Positions 15,754-24,448 of a stretch of DNA of 64,000 nucleotides are shown piece by piece. Origin of the DNA: an uncultured Paracoccaceae bacterium (GTDB lineage: Bacteria > Pseudomonadota > Alphaproteobacteria > Rhodobacterales > Rhodobacteraceae); NCBI GenBank assembly GCA_937916485.1, contig CALFSV010000255.1, forward strand, positions 40,333 through 104,332. Direction: 5' to 3'. The notes beneath the pieces are model-generated. The model did not search any database. It was given only the letters and a program-made list of their open reading frames with translations, and was not told where the DNA came from. The position numbers were made by a program, and so were the translations under genes. How positions within the stretch are numbered: the first letter of the stretch is position 1; each line of letters opens with the position of its first letter.

Positions 15754-17523
15754 ATGCGCATGACCACAGAAGAAGCCTTTGTCAAAACGCTCCAGCGTCA
15801 TGGGATCGGCCATGCCTTTGGCATCATCGGCTCGGCCTTCATGCCCATCTCGGACCTCTTTCCCCAAGCCGGGATCACATTCTGGGACTGCGCCCACGAA
15901 GGGTCGGGCGGGATGATGGCGGACGGCTATACCCGCGCCACCGGCAAGATGAGCATGATGATCGCCCAGAACGGCCCGGGTATCACGAATTTTGTCACTG
16001 CCGTTAAGACCGCTTACTGGAACCATACGCCCCTTCTGCTTGTCACCCCGCAAGCCGCCAACAAGACCATCGGCATGGGCGGCTTTCAGGAGGTCGAGCA
16101 GATGGCCCTGTTCAAGGACATGGTCGCCTATCAGGAAGAGGTCCGCGACCCGTCGCGCGTGGCAGAGGTGCTGAACCGGGTCATCCTGCAGGGCAAGCGC
16201 GCCTCGGCCCCTGCCCAGATCAACATGCCCCGCGACTTCTGGACCCAGGTCATCGATATCGACCTGCCCGAAATGGTGGAGTTTGAACGGCCCGCCGGTG
16301 GCGACACAGCCATAGCCGAGGCCGCCGCCCTTCTGAGCACAGCAAAGTTCCCGGTCATCCTTAACGGCGCCGGTGTCGTTCTGGCCGGCGCCATCCCTGC
16401 GTCGATGGCACTGGCAGAGCGGCTCGATGCGCCGGTCTGCGTCGGCTACCAGCACAACGACGCCTTCCCCGGCTCTCACCCGCTTTTTGCTGGCCCCTTG
16501 GGCTATAACGGCTCCAAAGCCGGGATGGAGCTGATCAAGCAGGCCGACGTCGTGCTTTGCCTTGGCACCCGGCTGAACCCGTTTTCCACCCTGCCCGGCT
16601 ATGGGCTGGACTACTGGCCCAAGGATGCCAAGATCATCCAGGTCGACATCAACCCCGACCGGATCGGTCTGACCAAGAAGGTCAGCGTCGGCATCGTGGG
16701 CGACGCCAAGAAGGTGGCGACAGCGATCCTCGCAAATCTTGCAGACACGGCAGGCGACGCGAACCGGGCGGACCGCAAGGCAACGATTGCCCAGACCAAA
16801 TCCCAATGGGCCCAGCAGCTGTCCTCCATGGACCACGAAGAGGATGATCCGGGCACCAGCTGGAACCAGCGGGCACGCGACCAAAAGCCCGACTGGATGT
16901 CGCCCCGCATGGCCTGGAGGGCGATCCAGAGCGCCCTGCCCAAAGAGGCGATCATCTCGTCTGACATTGGCAACAACTGCGCCATCGGCAATGCCTATCC
17001 CAGCTTTGAAGAGGGGCGGAAATATCTTGCCCCCGGCCTCTTTGGCCCCTGCGGCTATGGCCTGCCTTCCATCGTTGGGGCCAAGATCGGCTGCCCCGAC
17101 ACCCCTGTTGTCGGCTTCGCCGGGGACGGCGCCTTCGGCATTGCTGTGACAGAACTGACTGCGATCGGTCGGCCCGAATGGCCTGCAATCACCATGGTCG
17201 TGTTCCGCAACTACCAGTGGGGGGCGGAAAAGCGGAACTCTACCCTTTGGTATGACGACAACTTCGTCGGCACCGAACTTGACGAAGGGGTCAGCTACGC
17301 CGGCATCGCCCGGGCTTGCGGGCTGCAAGGCGTGCAGGCCAGGACGATGGACGAGCTGACCGCCGCCCTCAGCACCGCCATCACCGATCAGATGAAGCAC
17401 GGAAAGACCACGCTGATCGAGGCCCTGATCAACCAGGAGCTTGGCGAGCCCTTCCGCCGGGATGCTATGAAAAAGCCCGTCGCCGTCGCCGGGATCGATA
17501 TCGCCGACATGGCGGCTCAATAG
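15754..17523 (+). CDS. xsc: Sulfoacetaldehyde acetyltransferase
   Basis: This 589-residue thiamine-diphosphate enzyme converts sulfoacetaldehyde plus phosphate to acetyl phosphate and sulfite, the C-S bond-cleaving step of taurine catabolism. It has the three-domain acetolactate-synthase architecture. The N-terminal Pyr domain carries the catalytic Glu in FWDCAHEGSGGMMADGYTR. The central domain has LCLGTRLNPF, and the C-terminal PP domain has the ThDP/Mg motif GDGAFGIAVTELTAI..., with NYQWGAEKRN following. Xsc-specific stretches such as IMADGYTRATGKMSM-like and FVTAVKTAYWNHTPLLLVTP are clear. It is preceded by a TauR-like operator and heads an operon running to soeC. Confidence 0.96.
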   Translation: MRMTTEEAFVKTLQRHGIGHAFGIIGSAFMPISDLFPQAGITFWDCAHEGSGGMMADGYTRATGKMSMMIAQNGPGITNFVTAVKTAYWNHTPLLLVTPQAANKTIGMGGFQEVEQMALFKDMVAYQEEVRDPSRVAEVLNRVILQGKRASAPAQINMPRDFWTQVIDIDLPEMVEFERPAGGDTAIAEAAALLSTAKFPVILNGAGVVLAGAIPASMALAERLDAPVCVGYQHNDAFPGSHPLFAGPLGYNGSKAGMELIKQADVVLCLGTRLNPFSTLPGYGLDYWPKDAKIIQVDINPDRIGLTKKVSVGIVGDAKKVATAILANLADTAGDANRADRKATIAQTKSQWAQQLSSMDHEEDDPGTSWNQRARDQKPDWMSPRMAWRAIQSALPKEAIISSDIGNNCAIGNAYPSFEEGRKYLAPGLFGPCGYGLPSIVGAKIGCPDTPVVGFAGDGAFGIAVTELTAIGRPEWPAITMVVFRNYQWGAEKRNSTLWYDDNFVGTELDEGVSYAGIARACGLQGVQARTMDELTAALSTAITDQMKHGKTTLIEALINQELGEPFRRDAMKKPVAVAGIDIADMAAQ

Positions 17524-17578
17524 GGCCGGCATGGGGTGCCGATGCATAACGGGCACCAGACAATGACAGCAGGGCGCG

Positions 17579-18319
17579 ATGCCGTTTGACCTCGGCCTCT
17601 GGGCCAGCCTCTGGATGGCGGTCGCGATCTTTGGGGCCTCCTGGGTGCGGGGCTATGCGGGCTTTGGCTTTGCCGCACTGGTGGTGTCGTCCGCAGGGCT
17701 GGTGACCAGCCCACTCTACTTCGTTCCGGTGGTGGTTCTGGCCGACATGATCCTGACCGCCCAACAGGCGCGGGGGATATGGGCCGATATCGCCTGGCGA
17801 CGGGTCATGACGCTTTTCGGGGGCGCGCTGATCGGCGTGCCCATCGGGGTCGTCGCACTGTCTAGCCTGGGGATAGACACCACCCGGGCGATCATCTCGG
17901 TCTTCGTGCTCTTGATGTGCGGCCTGCTCTGGGCCGGGTGGAGCTTTCGGCAAAGCAAGGGGGACGCCGCTCATCTGGGCGTGGGGGTCATCTCCGGGCT
18001 GGCCAACGGGGCAGCCGTTGGCGGGTTGCCCGTTGCGGTCTTCTTCTCGGCCCAGCCGATCGCCGCGCGCATTTTCCGGGCTACTGTAATCGCTTATTTC
18101 ACCCTTCTGGACATCTGGACCATCCCGAACTTCTGGCGGGCCGGACTGATCACGCAGGATACACTGGTGGCCACGGCAATCAGCCTGCCGCTCATGTCGC
18201 TGGGGGTCTGGCTGGGGACCCGTCGGTTTGTCGCAACCGGGCCAAGCAATTTTCGCCGGTTCGCCATCTTGCTTTTGGCGACGCTCGCGGCCCTCGGGCT
18301 CTTGAAGTCACTGCTATGA
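17579..18319 (+). CDS. TauE/SafE-family membrane transporter, probable sulfite/sulfonate exporter
   Basis: This 246-residue inner-membrane protein has about eight hydrophobic segments. It belongs to the TauE/SafE (DUF81) family, with the duplicated pattern ASWVRGYAGFGFAALVVS in the first half and ISGLANGAAVGGLPVAVFF in the second. It lies 55 bp after xsc, the enzyme that releases sulfite, and before pta. In several sulfonate degraders a protein of this family in the same place (called TauZ, TauE or similar) is thought to export sulfite, so that role is inferred here. It would act as a relief valve beside the SoeABC sulfite dehydrogenase encoded downstream. Confidence 0.88.
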   Translation: MPFDLGLWASLWMAVAIFGASWVRGYAGFGFAALVVSSAGLVTSPLYFVPVVVLADMILTAQQARGIWADIAWRRVMTLFGGALIGVPIGVVALSSLGIDTTRAIISVFVLLMCGLLWAGWSFRQSKGDAAHLGVGVISGLANGAAVGGLPVAVFFSAQPIAARIFRATVIAYFTLLDIWTIPNFWRAGLITQDTLVATAISLPLMSLGVWLGTRRFVATGPSNFRRFAILLLATLAALGLLKSLL

Positions 18320-18395
18320 TCGGCCGATTGCTCCCATTGGTCTGGCCCGTCGGGCCCGCTGCCGCTAGGCTCGGCGCGATACGACAGGAGGCAAC

Positions 18396-19340
18396 ATGAC
18401 CGCCAATCCCTATCCCTTTCTGGCAACGACCTTGCCACATTGCCCCGAACGGCTGCTGGCCCAGGCCCGGGGGATGCCCGTGCCCCGCGTCGCGCTGGTC
18501 AATGCCGGCGGTACCAATGCGCTGACCGGTATCCGTGAGGCGGCCGAGGCCGGGCTGGCCTTGCCCATCCTGATCGGGGACAGGGACAAGATCACAATGA
18601 CCGCCGAGCAGATCGGTTGGGACATTGGAGGGCTGCGGCTGATCCATGCCCCCCATGCCGCCGCCGCATCCGAGGCCGCCCGACTGGCCCGCGAAGGCGA
18701 GGCTGACGCCGTTATGAAAGGGCAGGTCCACACCTCGACCTTCCTCAAGGGGCTGTTGCCCTCTGCCGCCGGGCTGCGGGAAAAAGGGGCGCGCTGCGGG
18801 CATGTGTTCCACATCACGACGCCGCACTCGGATCGCCCGCTCCTCTTGACCGACGCCGCCCTCAATGTCGATCCGGACGTCGGCACCCGAAAGGCCTGCC
18901 TGACACATGCGGTCCGGCTTGCCCGGGCGTTGGGGATCGATCATCCAAAAGCCGGGCTGCTGGCCCCGTCCGAGGATCCCATCCCGTCGGTCCCAAACAC
19001 CATCGAGGCCGCCGAGATTGCGCTTTGGGCCAGGACAGCCCTGCCCGGAACCACCGTCCAGGGTCCGATGGCGCTTGACCTGATCTTCTCAAAGGCCGCA
19101 GCGCAGGCCAAAGGCTATGTCTCAGAAGTGTCCGGGGACGCCGACATTATGGTCGTGCCCAACATCACCTCCGGCAATGCCATCTTCAAGCTGATGGTGC
19201 TTGGCATGGGATGCTGCGCTGGTGGGCTGGTCCTGGGCTGCAAGGTCCCGCTCCTCCTGACCTCGCGCAGTCAACAGGCCCCCGACCGGATCGCTTCGGC
19301 TGCCCTGGGGGTGATCGCCGCACAAATGGCCATAGAATGA
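18396..19340 (+). CDS. pta: Phosphate acetyltransferase (short, catalytic-domain type)
   Basis: This 314-residue cytoplasmic enzyme transfers the acetyl group of acetyl phosphate, the Xsc product, to CoA. It is a stand-alone PTA_PTB domain without the long N-terminal regulatory region of E. coli Pta. Recognisable stretches include VALVNAGGTNALTGIREA, DAVMKGQVHTSTFLKGLL, FHITTPHSDRPLLLTDAAL, GLLAPSEDPIPSVPNTIEA and DADIMVVPNITSGNAIFK. An AGGAGG lies four bases before ATG. A butyryltransferase (Ptb) is a formal alternative, but xsc and ackA on either side favour Pta. Confidence 0.9.
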   Translation: MTANPYPFLATTLPHCPERLLAQARGMPVPRVALVNAGGTNALTGIREAAEAGLALPILIGDRDKITMTAEQIGWDIGGLRLIHAPHAAAASEAARLAREGEADAVMKGQVHTSTFLKGLLPSAAGLREKGARCGHVFHITTPHSDRPLLLTDAALNVDPDVGTRKACLTHAVRLARALGIDHPKAGLLAPSEDPIPSVPNTIEAAEIALWARTALPGTTVQGPMALDLIFSKAAAQAKGYVSEVSGDADIMVVPNITSGNAIFKLMVLGMGCCAGGLVLGCKVPLLLTSRSQQAPDRIASAALGVIAAQMAIE

Positions 19341-19369
19341 TGAGCCTGCCCCCATCCTCATCTCGCCCC

Positions 19370-19416
19370 AAATATCCCGGGGTGAGCGCGGCACGCGCGA
19401 GGGGCAGAGCCCCTCG
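19370..19416 (+). repeat. Extragenic element: AAATATCCCGGGG plus GC hairpin, copy 1
   Basis: Between pta and ackA the sequence AAATATCCCGGGG (19370-19382) is followed by a perfect hairpin, CGAGGGGC/GCCCCTCG with a three-base loop (19398-19416). The same 13-mer followed by a similar hairpin occurs after hemE at 50309-50357. It looks like a dispersed 3'-end element that could act as a transcript end or stabiliser. Confidence 0.6.
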
Positions 19417-19443
19417 ACCACCTGAACACCAAGGGCTGACACA

Positions 19444-20502
19444 ATGATCCTCGTCCTCAACGCCGGATCTTCGTCCCTCAAGGCCGAGGTCTTTGACGCA
19501 GAGCTCGCCAGCCTTCTGTCACTTTCCGTCAGCGAAATCGGCAAAGACGGCGTCCTTAAATCCGGGCAACTGCGTCAGCAGGTGCAAACAAAGGACCACG
19601 CCGACGCCCTCACGCTGATACTCGGCGCGCTCGATGACGCGGGGCACCCTCTGGCCAGACTGACAGCCGCCGCCCACCGGGTGGTACATGGCGGTACGAC
19701 TCTCACCGCGCCCGTGCGGTTGACCGCCCAAACCATCGAAAGCATCAGGGCCTGCGTGCCCCTTGCCCCCCTGCACAACCCCGCCAACCTGGCCGCCATC
19801 CTTGCCCTGGGACAACTGGCCCCCGACCTGCCCCAATTCGCGAGCTTCGACACGGCCTTTCACGCCACCAACCCGACTATTGCCACAACCTACCCAATCC
19901 CCGCCGCAGAGCAGGCCAAGGGCCTGCGGCGTTACGGCTTTCACGGGCTCAGCTATGCTGGTCTGGTGCAGGCCATCACGCCCCTGCCGTCCCGCTTGCT
20001 GGCCTTGCACCTCGGGAACGGGACCAGCCTTTGCGCCATCCGCGACGGCAAATCCGTCGCCACCTCAATGGGGTATTCGCCCCTCGACGGGCTCGTCATG
20101 GGGACGCGCAGTGGGGCGATTGACGGCATGGCCGTCCTGCGACTGGCCCAAGACCACGGCATTGACGGGGCCAACGCAATCCTCAACCGGCAAAGCGGGC
20201 TGACCGCCATGGCTGGCACCAATGACATGGCCACAATCCTAGAGCGCAATGATGAGGCTGCCCGCTTTGCCGTCGACCACTTCTGCTACTGGGCAGCCCG
20301 ACACGCAGGGTCGGCGGTCGTCGCCATGGGCGGCCTCGACGCCATCGCCTTTACCGGCGGCATCGGCGAGAACGCCCCGGGCATCCGCGACCAAATCCTT
20401 GCGCATCTTGCCTTCCTTGGACCGGTGCCCGTCCACATCATTCCCGCCGACGAAGAACGGCAGATCGCCCGCGACGCCCAAAGCCTGATGGAGCGCTCAT
20501 GA
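19444..20502 (+). CDS. ackA: Acetate kinase
   Basis: This 352-residue ASKHA-fold kinase interconverts acetyl phosphate plus ADP and acetate plus ATP. It begins MILVLNAGSSSLKAEVFD and has HRVVHGGTTL, FDTAFHATNP, RRYGFHGLSYAGL, GNGTSLCAIRDGKS, MGTRSGAIDG and TGGIGENAPGIRD. It is about 45 residues shorter than typical AckA (near 400), mainly in the first third. Placed after pta, it can draw ATP from the acetyl phosphate made by Xsc, so carbon can leave either as acetyl-CoA or as acetate. A propionate or butyrate kinase is less likely by context. Confidence 0.9.
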   Translation: MILVLNAGSSSLKAEVFDAELASLLSLSVSEIGKDGVLKSGQLRQQVQTKDHADALTLILGALDDAGHPLARLTAAAHRVVHGGTTLTAPVRLTAQTIESIRACVPLAPLHNPANLAAILALGQLAPDLPQFASFDTAFHATNPTIATTYPIPAAEQAKGLRRYGFHGLSYAGLVQAITPLPSRLLALHLGNGTSLCAIRDGKSVATSMGYSPLDGLVMGTRSGAIDGMAVLRLAQDHGIDGANAILNRQSGLTAMAGTNDMATILERNDEAARFAVDHFCYWAARHAGSAVVAMGGLDAIAFTGGIGENAPGIRDQILAHLAFLGPVPVHIIPADEERQIARDAQSLMERS

Positions 20503-20578
20503 TCCGAAAAATGGGTTCCGGCCATTGCTCCCGGGCGATTGATGCAGCATTGATACAGCACCTGTCAGGAGACCCGGA

Positions 20579-23422
20579 GTGACCTATTCCCAACCCCAGA
20601 TCGACCTGTCGCCCGCCGTCTCGGACGAGGTGCGCAAGACGACCTGCTACATGTGCGCCTGTCGCTGCGGGATCAACGTCCACCTCAAGAACGGCCCCGA
20701 CGGCAAAAAGCAGGTCGCCTATATCGAAGGCAACAGGGACCACCCGGTCAACAAGGGCGTTCTCTGCGCCAAGGGCAGCGCCGGCATCATGCAGATCAAC
20801 GCCCCGTCCCGGCTAAAGGCACCGCTGAAACGGACCGGCCCCCGCGGCTCGGGCCAGTTCGAAGAGATCAGCTGGGACGAAGCACTGGAGCTTGCGACCA
20901 ATTGGCTCAAGCCGCTGCGCGAAACGGCGCCGGAAAAGCTGGCCTTCTTTACCGGACGCGATCAGTCGCAATCCTTCACCTCGCTCTGGGCGCAGGCCTA
21001 CGGAACCCCCAACTACGCCGCCCATGGCGGCTTTTGCTCGGTCAATATGGCCGCAGCCGGCATCTACACGATGGGCGGGGCGTTTTGGGAATTTGGCCAA
21101 CCGGACTGGGACCATACCAAGATGTTCGTCCTCTTCGGCGTGGCCGAGGATCACGACAGCAACCCCATCAAGATGGGCATCGGCAAGATCAAGGCCCGCG
21201 GCGCCAAGGTCGTCGGCATCAACCCCATCCGCACCGGCTATAATGCCGTGGCAGACGATTGGTACGGCATCACCCCCGGCACCGACGGGCTGCTGATCCT
21301 GTCTCTGATCCACCTGCTGTTCAAGGCGGGCAAGCTTGATCTGACCTACCTTGCCCGCTTCACCAATGCCGCCTGCCTCGTCAACGAAGACCCAAAGTCG
21401 CCCCAGCACGGCCTGTTGCTGCGGGACGAAGACGGCAAACCGCTGGTCATCGACCGCACCACTGGCAAGCCAGCCCCCTGGGATGCGCAGGGGATAGAGC
21501 CTGACCTGGCCACCACCTGGCGGCACAAGGGCGTGACGCACCGGCCCGTCCTGCACCTGATGGCAGACCGCTACCTGTCCGAGGACTACGCCCCCGAAAA
21601 GGTCGCCATCCGCACCGGCATCCCCGCCACCCGGATCCGGCAATTGGCCAGCGAGATCGCCCGCACCGCCTTTGACGAGGCAATCACATTGGACCGGCCC
21701 TGGACCGACTTCCGGGGCCACCGGTACGAGACTATGACAGGCCGGCCAGTCAGCTTTCACGCCATGCGGGGCATTTCTGCCCATTCCAACGGGTTCCAGA
21801 CGGCGCGGGCCCTGCACACCCTTCAGATCATCCTCGGCGCGGTGGAAACCCCCGGCGGGATGCGGTTCAAACCGCCCTACCCCAAGCCGGCAACAGCCCA
21901 TCCCAAACCCCATTGCAAGGTAACGCCCGGCCAGCCCCTGAACGGACCGCATCTTGGCTATCCGCAAGGGCCCGAGGATCTCTGCCTGACCGAGGACGGC
22001 AAACCCGCCCGGATCGACAAGGCGTTTTCCTGGGAAAACCCACTCTCGGCCCACGGCATGATGCATATGGTCATCTCCAATGCCCACGCCGGGGATCCCT
22101 ACAAGATCGACACCCTCTTCCTGTACATGGCCAACATGTCCTGGAATTCGTCCATGAACACCGAAGGCACGATGAAAATGCTGACGGATAGGGACGAGAA
22201 TGGGGACTACGTGATCCCCCGGATCATCTACTCGGACGCCTATTCCTCTGAAATGGTGGCCTATGCCGACCTGATCCTGCCCGACACGACCTATCTGGAA
22301 CGGCACGACTGCATCTCGCTGCTCGACCGGCCGATCTGCGAGGCTGACGCTGTCGCCGACGCCATCCGTTGGCCGGTGATCGAACCCGACCGGGACGTGC
22401 GCGGGTTTCAGTCAGTTCTCTGCGACCTCGGGCACAGGCTTGGGCTGCCCGGCTTTGTCAGCGATGACGGCGGGGCAAAGTACAAGGACTACGCCGACTA
22501 CATCACCAACCATATCCGCCGCCCCGGCATCGGGCCGCTGGCCGGGTGGCGGATGGGCGAGGATGGGCTTCAGGACGGGCGCGGCACCGCAAACGCAGGG
22601 CAGCTGGACAGCTACATCGCCAACGGCGGGTTCTGGATGTCACACGTCCCGGACGAGGCCGCCTATTACAAACCCTTCAACAGCGCCTATCAGGATTGGG
22701 CTGTAAAGATGGGCTTTTACGACAGCCCTCAACCCTACATCTTCCAGCTTTACGCCGAACCGCTGAGGCGGTTCCAATTGGCAGCCGAAGGCGAAGGCAG
22801 CCACCAGCCCCCCGATCACTTGCGGCCACGGATCATGGCCCTGATGGACCCGCTGCCGATCTGGTACGCCCCCATGATCGACGGCGAGAAAGACCCGGCC
22901 GAATACCCGATCCACGCCCTGACCCAGCGGCCGATGGCCATGTACCACTCCTGGGGCAGCCAGAACGCCTGGCTCCGGCAGTTGCACGGCCACAATCCGC
23001 TCTACGTTCCGACGAAAATCTGGGAGGAAAACAGGTTCCAGGAGGGTGATTGGGCGCGGGTCACGTCGCCGCATGGGTCCATCACGGTTCCGGTGGCCCA
23101 TATGGCCGCGCTCAACGAGAACACGGTCTGGACCTGGAACGCGATTGGTAAGCGCAAAGGGGCCTGGGCGCTTGATGACAAGGCACCCGAGGCCACGAAA
23201 GGCTTCCTGCTCAACCACCTGATCCATGAACTCATGCCGCCGCGCGAAGACGGGATGCGCTGGTCCAACTCGGACCCGATCACCGGCCAGGCGGCCTGGT
23301 TCGACCTGCGGGTCAAGATCGAACGCTCTGCCGCGCCAACTGAATCGCAACCCGCCTTCCCGCCAATCAAGGCTCCGGTCGCAAAAGGCCCCTCCACCCT
23401 CGCCTGGAAGGTCGGCAGATGA
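20579..23422 (+). CDS. soeA: Sulfite dehydrogenase (quinone) catalytic subunit, molybdopterin type
   Basis: This 947-residue bis-MGD molybdoenzyme of the DMSO-reductase superfamily oxidises sulfite to sulfate on the cytoplasmic side, passing electrons to SoeB. The N-terminal [4Fe-4S] site is C23-x2-C26-x3-C30 with a fourth Cys in GVLCAKG. Cys153 in AAHGGFCSVN is the likely Mo ligand, as in thiosulfate/polysulfide reductases. There is no Tat signal, which fits SoeA. The GTG start has AGGAG seven bases upstream. A formate dehydrogenase or PhsA-type reductase is the alternative by domain alone. The gene order xsc-pta-ackA-soeA-soeB-soeC supports sulfite oxidation. Confidence 0.9.
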   Translation: MTYSQPQIDLSPAVSDEVRKTTCYMCACRCGINVHLKNGPDGKKQVAYIEGNRDHPVNKGVLCAKGSAGIMQINAPSRLKAPLKRTGPRGSGQFEEISWDEALELATNWLKPLRETAPEKLAFFTGRDQSQSFTSLWAQAYGTPNYAAHGGFCSVNMAAAGIYTMGGAFWEFGQPDWDHTKMFVLFGVAEDHDSNPIKMGIGKIKARGAKVVGINPIRTGYNAVADDWYGITPGTDGLLILSLIHLLFKAGKLDLTYLARFTNAACLVNEDPKSPQHGLLLRDEDGKPLVIDRTTGKPAPWDAQGIEPDLATTWRHKGVTHRPVLHLMADRYLSEDYAPEKVAIRTGIPATRIRQLASEIARTAFDEAITLDRPWTDFRGHRYETMTGRPVSFHAMRGISAHSNGFQTARALHTLQIILGAVETPGGMRFKPPYPKPATAHPKPHCKVTPGQPLNGPHLGYPQGPEDLCLTEDGKPARIDKAFSWENPLSAHGMMHMVISNAHAGDPYKIDTLFLYMANMSWNSSMNTEGTMKMLTDRDENGDYVIPRIIYSDAYSSEMVAYADLILPDTTYLERHDCISLLDRPICEADAVADAIRWPVIEPDRDVRGFQSVLCDLGHRLGLPGFVSDDGGAKYKDYADYITNHIRRPGIGPLAGWRMGEDGLQDGRGTANAGQLDSYIANGGFWMSHVPDEAAYYKPFNSAYQDWAVKMGFYDSPQPYIFQLYAEPLRRFQLAAEGEGSHQPPDHLRPRIMALMDPLPIWYAPMIDGEKDPAEYPIHALTQRPMAMYHSWGSQNAWLRQLHGHNPLYVPTKIWEENRFQEGDWARVTSPHGSITVPVAHMAALNENTVWTWNAIGKRKGAWALDDKAPEATKGFLLNHLIHELMPPREDGMRWSNSDPITGQAAWFDLRVKIERSAAPTESQPAFPPIKAPVAKGPSTLAWKVGR

Positions 23423-23446
23423 GGACAACTGCTCCCTTCGCTTTGT

Positions 23447-23505
23447 CCCAAATACTCCCGCCGGAGGCGTCAAGCGATGCCCTCCTGTGGCCGGCCAGGA
23501 CGACA
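23447..23505 (+). repeat. Possible extragenic element after soeA (CCCAAATACTCCCGCCGGAGG)
   Basis: Twenty-odd bases past the soeA stop, CCCAAATACTCCCGCCGGAG is followed by a GC-rich stretch with short inverted repeats (TCCCGCCGGA, and CCTCCTG before GGCCGGCC). It resembles the AAATATCCCGGGG elements at 19370 and 50309 but is not identical. It separates soeA from the small membrane protein gene by 110 bp. Confidence 0.4.
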
Positions 23506-23531
23506 GCACCCACCAGCCAGGAGGACGCCGA

Positions 23532-23693
23532 ATGACCAACCGCCAAATCCTCCTGCTGATCGCGGCCTTCGTCCTGCTGACCTTCGGCTCTTTCATCTGG
23601 TTCGTCGTCACCTGGAACGCCGAGGCCGAACCACAGCTTGGCCAACTTGGCTCGCCCGGCGTCTATATTAAGACCAAGGACACCACCGCATGA
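23532..23693 (+). CDS. Small single-pass membrane protein of the soe operon (53 aa)
   Basis: The 53-residue product starts MTNRQILLLIAAFVLLTFGS, so it has one hydrophobic helix (about residues 5-27), followed by a polar tail ending in SPGVYIKTKDTTA. AGGAGG lies seven bases before ATG at 23532, and the TGA overlaps the soeB ATG (ATGA), so it is translated with soeB. Its own good ribosome site and the coupling make it a real gene, although a longer frame upstream through soeA has no such support. Function is not known to me. A small subunit or assembly factor of the SoeABC complex is a reasonable guess, comparable to small subunits of other membrane oxidoreductases. Confidence 0.8.
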   Translation: MTNRQILLLIAAFVLLTFGSFIWFVVTWNAEAEPQLGQLGSPGVYIKTKDTTA

Positions 23694-24448
23694 CCCAGCT
23701 CCCCCCTCCATCCTCCGTCAAGCTTGGGCTCGTGATCGACCTTGACACCTGTGTCGGCTGCCACGCCTGCGTCGTGTCCTGCAAAGGCTGGAACACGGAA
23801 AACTACGGCGCGCCGCTCAGCGATCAGGACCCCTACGGGGCCAATCCCTCCGGCACGTTCCTTAACCGGGTCCATTCCTACGAGGTGCAGCCAGCCGAGG
23901 GCCACGCCCAGCTTGTCCACTTTCCCAAATCCTGCCTGCATTGCGAAGACGCCCCCTGCGTGACCGTCTGCCCCACCGGGGCCAGCTACAAGCGGGTCGA
24001 GGACGGGATCGTGCTGGTCAACGAAAGCGATTGCATCGGATGTGGCCTTTGCGCCTGGGCCTGTCCCTATGGCGCGCGCGAAATGGACGTCGCTGAAAAG
24101 GTGATGAAGAAATGCACCCTCTGCGTCGACCGCATCTACAACGATAACCTGCCCGAAGAGGACCGGGTGCCGGCCTGTGTGCGGACCTGCCCGGCCGGGG
24201 CGCGCCATTTTGGCGACCTCGGCGACCCAACGTCTGAGGTCAGCCAGCTTGTGGCCGAACGGGGCGGATTTGACCTGATGCCGGAACAGGGGACCAAGCC
24301 GGTCAACAAGTACCTGCCCCCCCGCCCCCGCGACCGGTCCGAGGATGTTGATATTCTGGCCCCTTATCTCGCCCCTGTCACCGATCAGCCCAAGGGTTTC
24401 GTCGGCTGGCTCGACAAGGCGCTGTCTGCACTGCCCGGGGGGAAATAG
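23690..24448 (+). CDS. soeB: Sulfite dehydrogenase iron-sulfur subunit
   Basis: This 252-residue cytoplasmic electron-transfer subunit is of the DmsB/NrfC type with four [4Fe-4S] clusters. Cysteine groups are visible as CVGCHACVVSCKGWN, CLHCEDAPCVTVCP, CIGCGLCAWACPYGAR, and CTLCVDRIY with CVRTCPAGARHFGD. It relays electrons from SoeA to the membrane subunit. The start overlaps the small membrane protein gene and the stop is directly followed by the soeC ATG with no gap, so the three are tightly coupled. Confidence 0.92.
   Translation: MTQLPPPSSVKLGLVIDLDTCVGCHACVVSCKGWNTENYGAPLSDQDPYGANPSGTFLNRVHSYEVQPAEGHAQLVHFPKSCLHCEDAPCVTVCPTGASYKRVEDGIVLVNESDCIGCGLCAWACPYGAREMDVAEKVMKKCTLCVDRIYNDNLPEEDRVPACVRTCPAGARHFGDLGDPTSEVSQLVAERGGFDLMPEQGTKPVNKYLPPRPRDRSEDVDILAPYLAPVTDQPKGFVGWLDKALSALPGGK

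Noticed and set aside
15685..17556. A 623-codon open frame on the minus strand across xsc
   Set aside because: It is an exact antisense shadow of xsc, a well-recognised enzyme. The translation has no family features; long antisense frames are common in high-G+C DNA with this codon use.
20813..22306. A 497-codon minus-strand frame inside soeA
   Set aside because: Shadow of soeA with no recognisable domains and no ribosome site.
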